Positions 61,441 to 64,000 of a stretch of DNA of 64,000 nt are shown one piece after another (the stretch's first letter is position 1; each line of letters begins with the position of its first letter). The notes below the pieces were generated by a model. It made no database searches, was not told where the DNA came from, and saw nothing but the letters and a program-made list of their open reading frames with translations. The stretch comes from DAOUJW01 sp965218945 (lineage in GTDB: Bacteria; Chloroflexota; Dehalococcoidia; Lucifugimonadales; UBA2985): assembly GCA_965218945.1 (NCBI GenBank), contig OZ244718.1, positions 1,674,001 to 1,738,000 of the forward strand. The letters run 5' to 3'. The translations under genes and the position numbers were made by a program.

Positions 61441-63834
61441 ATGGAACAAGCAGACGATCAGGCGCGGGAGATAGCGGAGCTGCGGGACCGGCTGTCCCGC
61501 CTGAGCGAGGCCAGTCTGCGCATCAACGAGAGCCTCGACTTCGACACGGTGCTCCAGGGGGTGCTGGACTCAGCCTGCTCGCTGACCGGGGCGCGCTACG
61601 GCGTCATCACCCTCCTCAACGAATCGGGGCGGATACAGGACTTCCTCTATTCCGGGCTGACTCCCGAGGAGAGCCGGCGGTTCGCCGAATTTCCCAACGG
61701 GATGCTGTTCTTCGAGTACCTGAGCAGCATCGGCGAGCCGCTGCGGCTGCGGGACTTCCACAGCTACGTCAGGGAGTTGGGCCTGCCCGAGTTCCACCCG
61801 CCGATGGCGGTGAGCTCCCCCCTTCCCTTCCTGGCCGCGCCCATCCGCCACCTGGGGGAGAGCGTCGGGGCCTTCTACGTCGGCGAGAAGGAGCGGGAGT
61901 TCACCCCCGAGGACGAGGAGACCCTGGTGATGTTCGCCTCCCAGGCGGCGCTGGTCATCGCCAACGCCCGCAGGCACCGGGACGAGCAGCGGGCCAGGGC
62001 CGACCTGGAGACCCTGATCGACACCTCGCCGGTGGGCGTCCTGGTGTTCGACGCGAAGACGGGCGGAGTGACGTCGGTCAACCGGGAGGCCAGGAGGATC
62101 GTCAGCGGCCTGCACATGCCCGATGGCTCTGCGGAGCAGCTCCTCAACATGCTGACCTTCCGGCGGGCCGACGGGCGGGAGGTCTCCCTGGAGGAGTTCC
62201 CCCTGGCCCAGGCGCTGAGCACGGGCGAGACGGTGCGCGCCGAGGAGATCGTCATCGAGGTCCCCGACGGGGGGAGCGTCACCACCCTGGTCAACGCCAC
62301 GCCCATCCGCTCGGAGGGGGGCGAGGTCGTTTCAGTGGTCGTCACCCTACAGGACATGACGCCGCTGGAGGAGCTGGAGCGGCTGCGGGCCGAGTTCCTG
62401 GGCATGGTGAGCCACGAACTGCGGACGCCGCTGGCCGCCATCAAGGGCTCCGCCGCCACGCTGACGGAGGCGGCGTCCGACCTGGACCCCGCCGAGATGC
62501 TCCAGTTCTTCCGCATCATCGGCGAGCAGTCCGACCACATGCGCGACCTGATCGGCGACCTGCTCGACGTGGCGCGCATCGAGACGGGCGATCTGCCGGT
62601 CGCCCCAGTGGCTGCGGATGTGGCGAGCCTGGTGGACGAGGCCAGGAGCAGGTTCCAGAGCGGAGGGGGCAGGAACAACCTCCGCATCGACCTCTCGCCG
62701 GAGTTGCCGCTGGTCATGGCGGACGGGCGGCGCATCATCCAGGTGCTGAACAACCTGCTCTCCAACGCGGCCCGGCACTCCCACGAGGCGTCGGCCATCG
62801 GGGTGGCCGCCGTGCGTGAGGGCTACCACGTGGCCGTCTCCGTCACGGACGAGGGCCTGGGGATAGCCGCCGAGCGGCTGCCGCACCTGTTCCGGAAGTT
62901 CTCCCGGCTGGAGGGCGAGGACCGGGGACGGGACATCGCGGGGTCGGGCCTGGGCCTCGCCATCTGCAAGGGGATCGTGGAGGCCCACGGGGGCCGGATA
63001 TGGGCCGAGAGCGACGGGCCGGGCCTGGGGGCGCGGTTCACCTTCACCATTCCGGTGGCCGGGGTCGCCGCTATCGGGGCCGCCAATCTCCTGGTGCGCT
63101 CCAGCCGGGTGGAGAGGGAGCGGACGCGCATCCTCGCGGTGGACGACGACCCGCAGACGCTCAGGCACGTCCGGGACGCGCTCACGAATGCGGGCTACGT
63201 CCCTGTTGTGACCGGAGACCCGGAGGAGGCGCTCAGCCTGGTGGAGGCGAACGACCCCCACCTGGTGCTGCTGGACCTGATGCTGCCTGGGACCGACGGC
63301 ATCGAGCTGATGCGGGGCATCCTCGACATGGCGGACGTGCCGGTCATCTTCCTGTCAGCCTACGGCCAGGAAGAGACCATCGCCAGGGCCTTCGAGAAGG
63401 GGGCCGACGATTACGTGGTCAAGCCTTTTTCGCCGACGGAGCTTGTGGCGAGGATCAAGGCGGCCCTGCGCAAGCGGGAAGCGCCCGAATGGGCCGAGCC
63501 GTCGGAACCCTTCGTGCTGGGGGAACTGACCGTCGACTACGCCGAGCGCCGCGTGACGCTGGCCGGGCGTCCCGTGCAGCTGACCGCCATCGAGTACGGG
63601 CTGCTCTTCGAGCTTTCGGTCAACGCCGGTCGCGTGTTGACCTACGACCGGCTGCTGCGACGGGTCTGGGGCCTGCGGAGCTCCGGCGACTCGCGGCGGG
63701 TGCGCACCGCCGCCAAGCAGCTCCGCCGCAAGCTGGGCGACGACGCCAACAACCCCACCTACATCCTCAACGAGCCGCGCGTCGGCTACCGGATGGCGAA
63801 GGGTGATGCGACGGGACCTGAGACGGGGCCGTGA
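61441..63834 (+). CDS. Single-chain GAF-PAS-histidine kinase-receiver-winged helix regulator
   Basis: A 797-aa protein. GAF (about 25-180); PAS (185-310); HisKA with phosphoacceptor H325 in MVSHELRTPLAAIKG; HATPase with N box NNLLSNAARH, G1 VTDEGLGIA and G2 GSGLGLAICKG (to 540); receiver (562-675) with DDD at 568-570, phospho-acceptor D612 in LLDLMLPGTDG and K661; OmpR-type winged helix (690-785; LTAIEYGLLFELSVNAGRVL, VRTAAKQLRRKLGD, VGYRM). No membrane segment, so it is a cytoplasmic sensor. The whole two-component path, from ligand to DNA, is on one polypeptide. It diverges from leader D and surface gene D and might control them. Targets are unknown. Confidence 0.95.
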   Translation: MEQADDQAREIAELRDRLSRLSEASLRINESLDFDTVLQGVLDSACSLTGARYGVITLLNESGRIQDFLYSGLTPEESRRFAEFPNGMLFFEYLSSIGEPLRLRDFHSYVRELGLPEFHPPMAVSSPLPFLAAPIRHLGESVGAFYVGEKEREFTPEDEETLVMFASQAALVIANARRHRDEQRARADLETLIDTSPVGVLVFDAKTGGVTSVNREARRIVSGLHMPDGSAEQLLNMLTFRRADGREVSLEEFPLAQALSTGETVRAEEIVIEVPDGGSVTTLVNATPIRSEGGEVVSVVVTLQDMTPLEELERLRAEFLGMVSHELRTPLAAIKGSAATLTEAASDLDPAEMLQFFRIIGEQSDHMRDLIGDLLDVARIETGDLPVAPVAADVASLVDEARSRFQSGGGRNNLRIDLSPELPLVMADGRRIIQVLNNLLSNAARHSHEASAIGVAAVREGYHVAVSVTDEGLGIAAERLPHLFRKFSRLEGEDRGRDIAGSGLGLAICKGIVEAHGGRIWAESDGPGLGARFTFTIPVAGVAAIGAANLLVRSSRVERERTRILAVDDDPQTLRHVRDALTNAGYVPVVTGDPEEALSLVEANDPHLVLLDLMLPGTDGIELMRGILDMADVPVIFLSAYGQEETIARAFEKGADDYVVKPFSPTELVARIKAALRKREAPEWAEPSEPFVLGELTVDYAERRVTLAGRPVQLTAIEYGLLFELSVNAGRVLTYDRLLRRVWGLRSSGDSRRVRTAAKQLRRKLGDDANNPTYILNEPRVGYRMAKGDATGPETGP

Positions 63835-64000
63835 CCTTCAAGGACTACACTGGCAATGTCGGGTCTGTCGGACTCTCGCCTTGTGGGGAGCGCCCAGCGA
63901 AACCGCCGTTACCGTCTTGTCTTCGCGGGGGCGCAGCAGCAATAATAGGGGCTGTAATGCCCTCGCGCCCGCTGGTGGAGTGTGGCGTGGCCGCCCACGA
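63835..64000. other. Window end, nothing recognised
   Basis: 166 bp after the sensor kinase. No terminator hairpin or gene start could be identified. Confidence 0.4.

Overview
The window looks like part of a high-GC bacterial chromosome. It carries very large secreted beta-sandwich proteins (fibronectin III, Calx-beta, pre-peptidase C-terminal, cadherin-like, LRR and CARDB repeats) and a single-chain GAF-PAS-histidine kinase-receiver-winged-helix protein. That mix fits Chloroflexota (SAR202/Dehalococcoidia-like or sponge-associated lineages). This is inferred from gene content: there is no rRNA or tRNA in the window to confirm it.

Layout. 1-5498 (-): the start of a giant Calx-beta protein that runs off the window. 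5899-7380 (-): a membrane protein with a C-terminal winged-helix-like domain, behind a 43-aa leader ORF and a conserved upstream module. 7906-10464 (-): a lipoprotein with an HEXXH protease-like domain. 11139-14310: a compact defence-like locus of TIR, alpha/beta hydrolase-TPR, RyR domain and a divergent ThsB-like TIR gene. 14311-17157: IS3-family debris, one intact IS3 element and a decapitated LuxR regulator. 17405-43661: three giant surface genes of 2920, 3473 and 1528 aa. They are linked by repeated modules: a conserved upstream operator region, a leader micro-ORF family and small XRE regulators behind a structured repeat. 43781-48959 (-): a PRTRC-type ubiquitin-like cassette with a Ubl, an E2-like protein, a JAB peptidase, a ThiF/E1-like protein and DUF2958. 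It sits between two copies of the same helicase C-terminal tail. 48956-55354: a large serine recombinase that cuts the helicase gene, a YhcG/DUF1016 nuclease, an HTH/coiled-coil protein and a protein with four tandem XRE HTH domains. 55649-61375 (-): a third XRE regulator, a fourth complete giant surface gene (1494 aa) and its leader ORF, which contains a G20 tract. 61441-63834 (+): the hybrid sensor kinase.

How it fits together. The surface genes look like a recombining family. They share modules at the DNA level, and near-identical blocks lie in opposite orientation 34 kb apart (in the 17715 and 56277 genes). Four of the loci have a member of the same small leader ORF family, ending in or containing RGLAQT, placed immediately before the main gene. 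In two of them the stop and start overlap, which suggests translational coupling. Small XRE regulators follow three of the surface genes. Between these sit two candidate conflict systems (TIR/RyR/hydrolase and the Ubl cassette) and several recombination systems, so this is an accessory, rearranging region.

Limits. All calls are from reading the sequence. No homology search, structure prediction or promoter mapping was run. Domain boundaries are approximate, and several starts are ambiguous.
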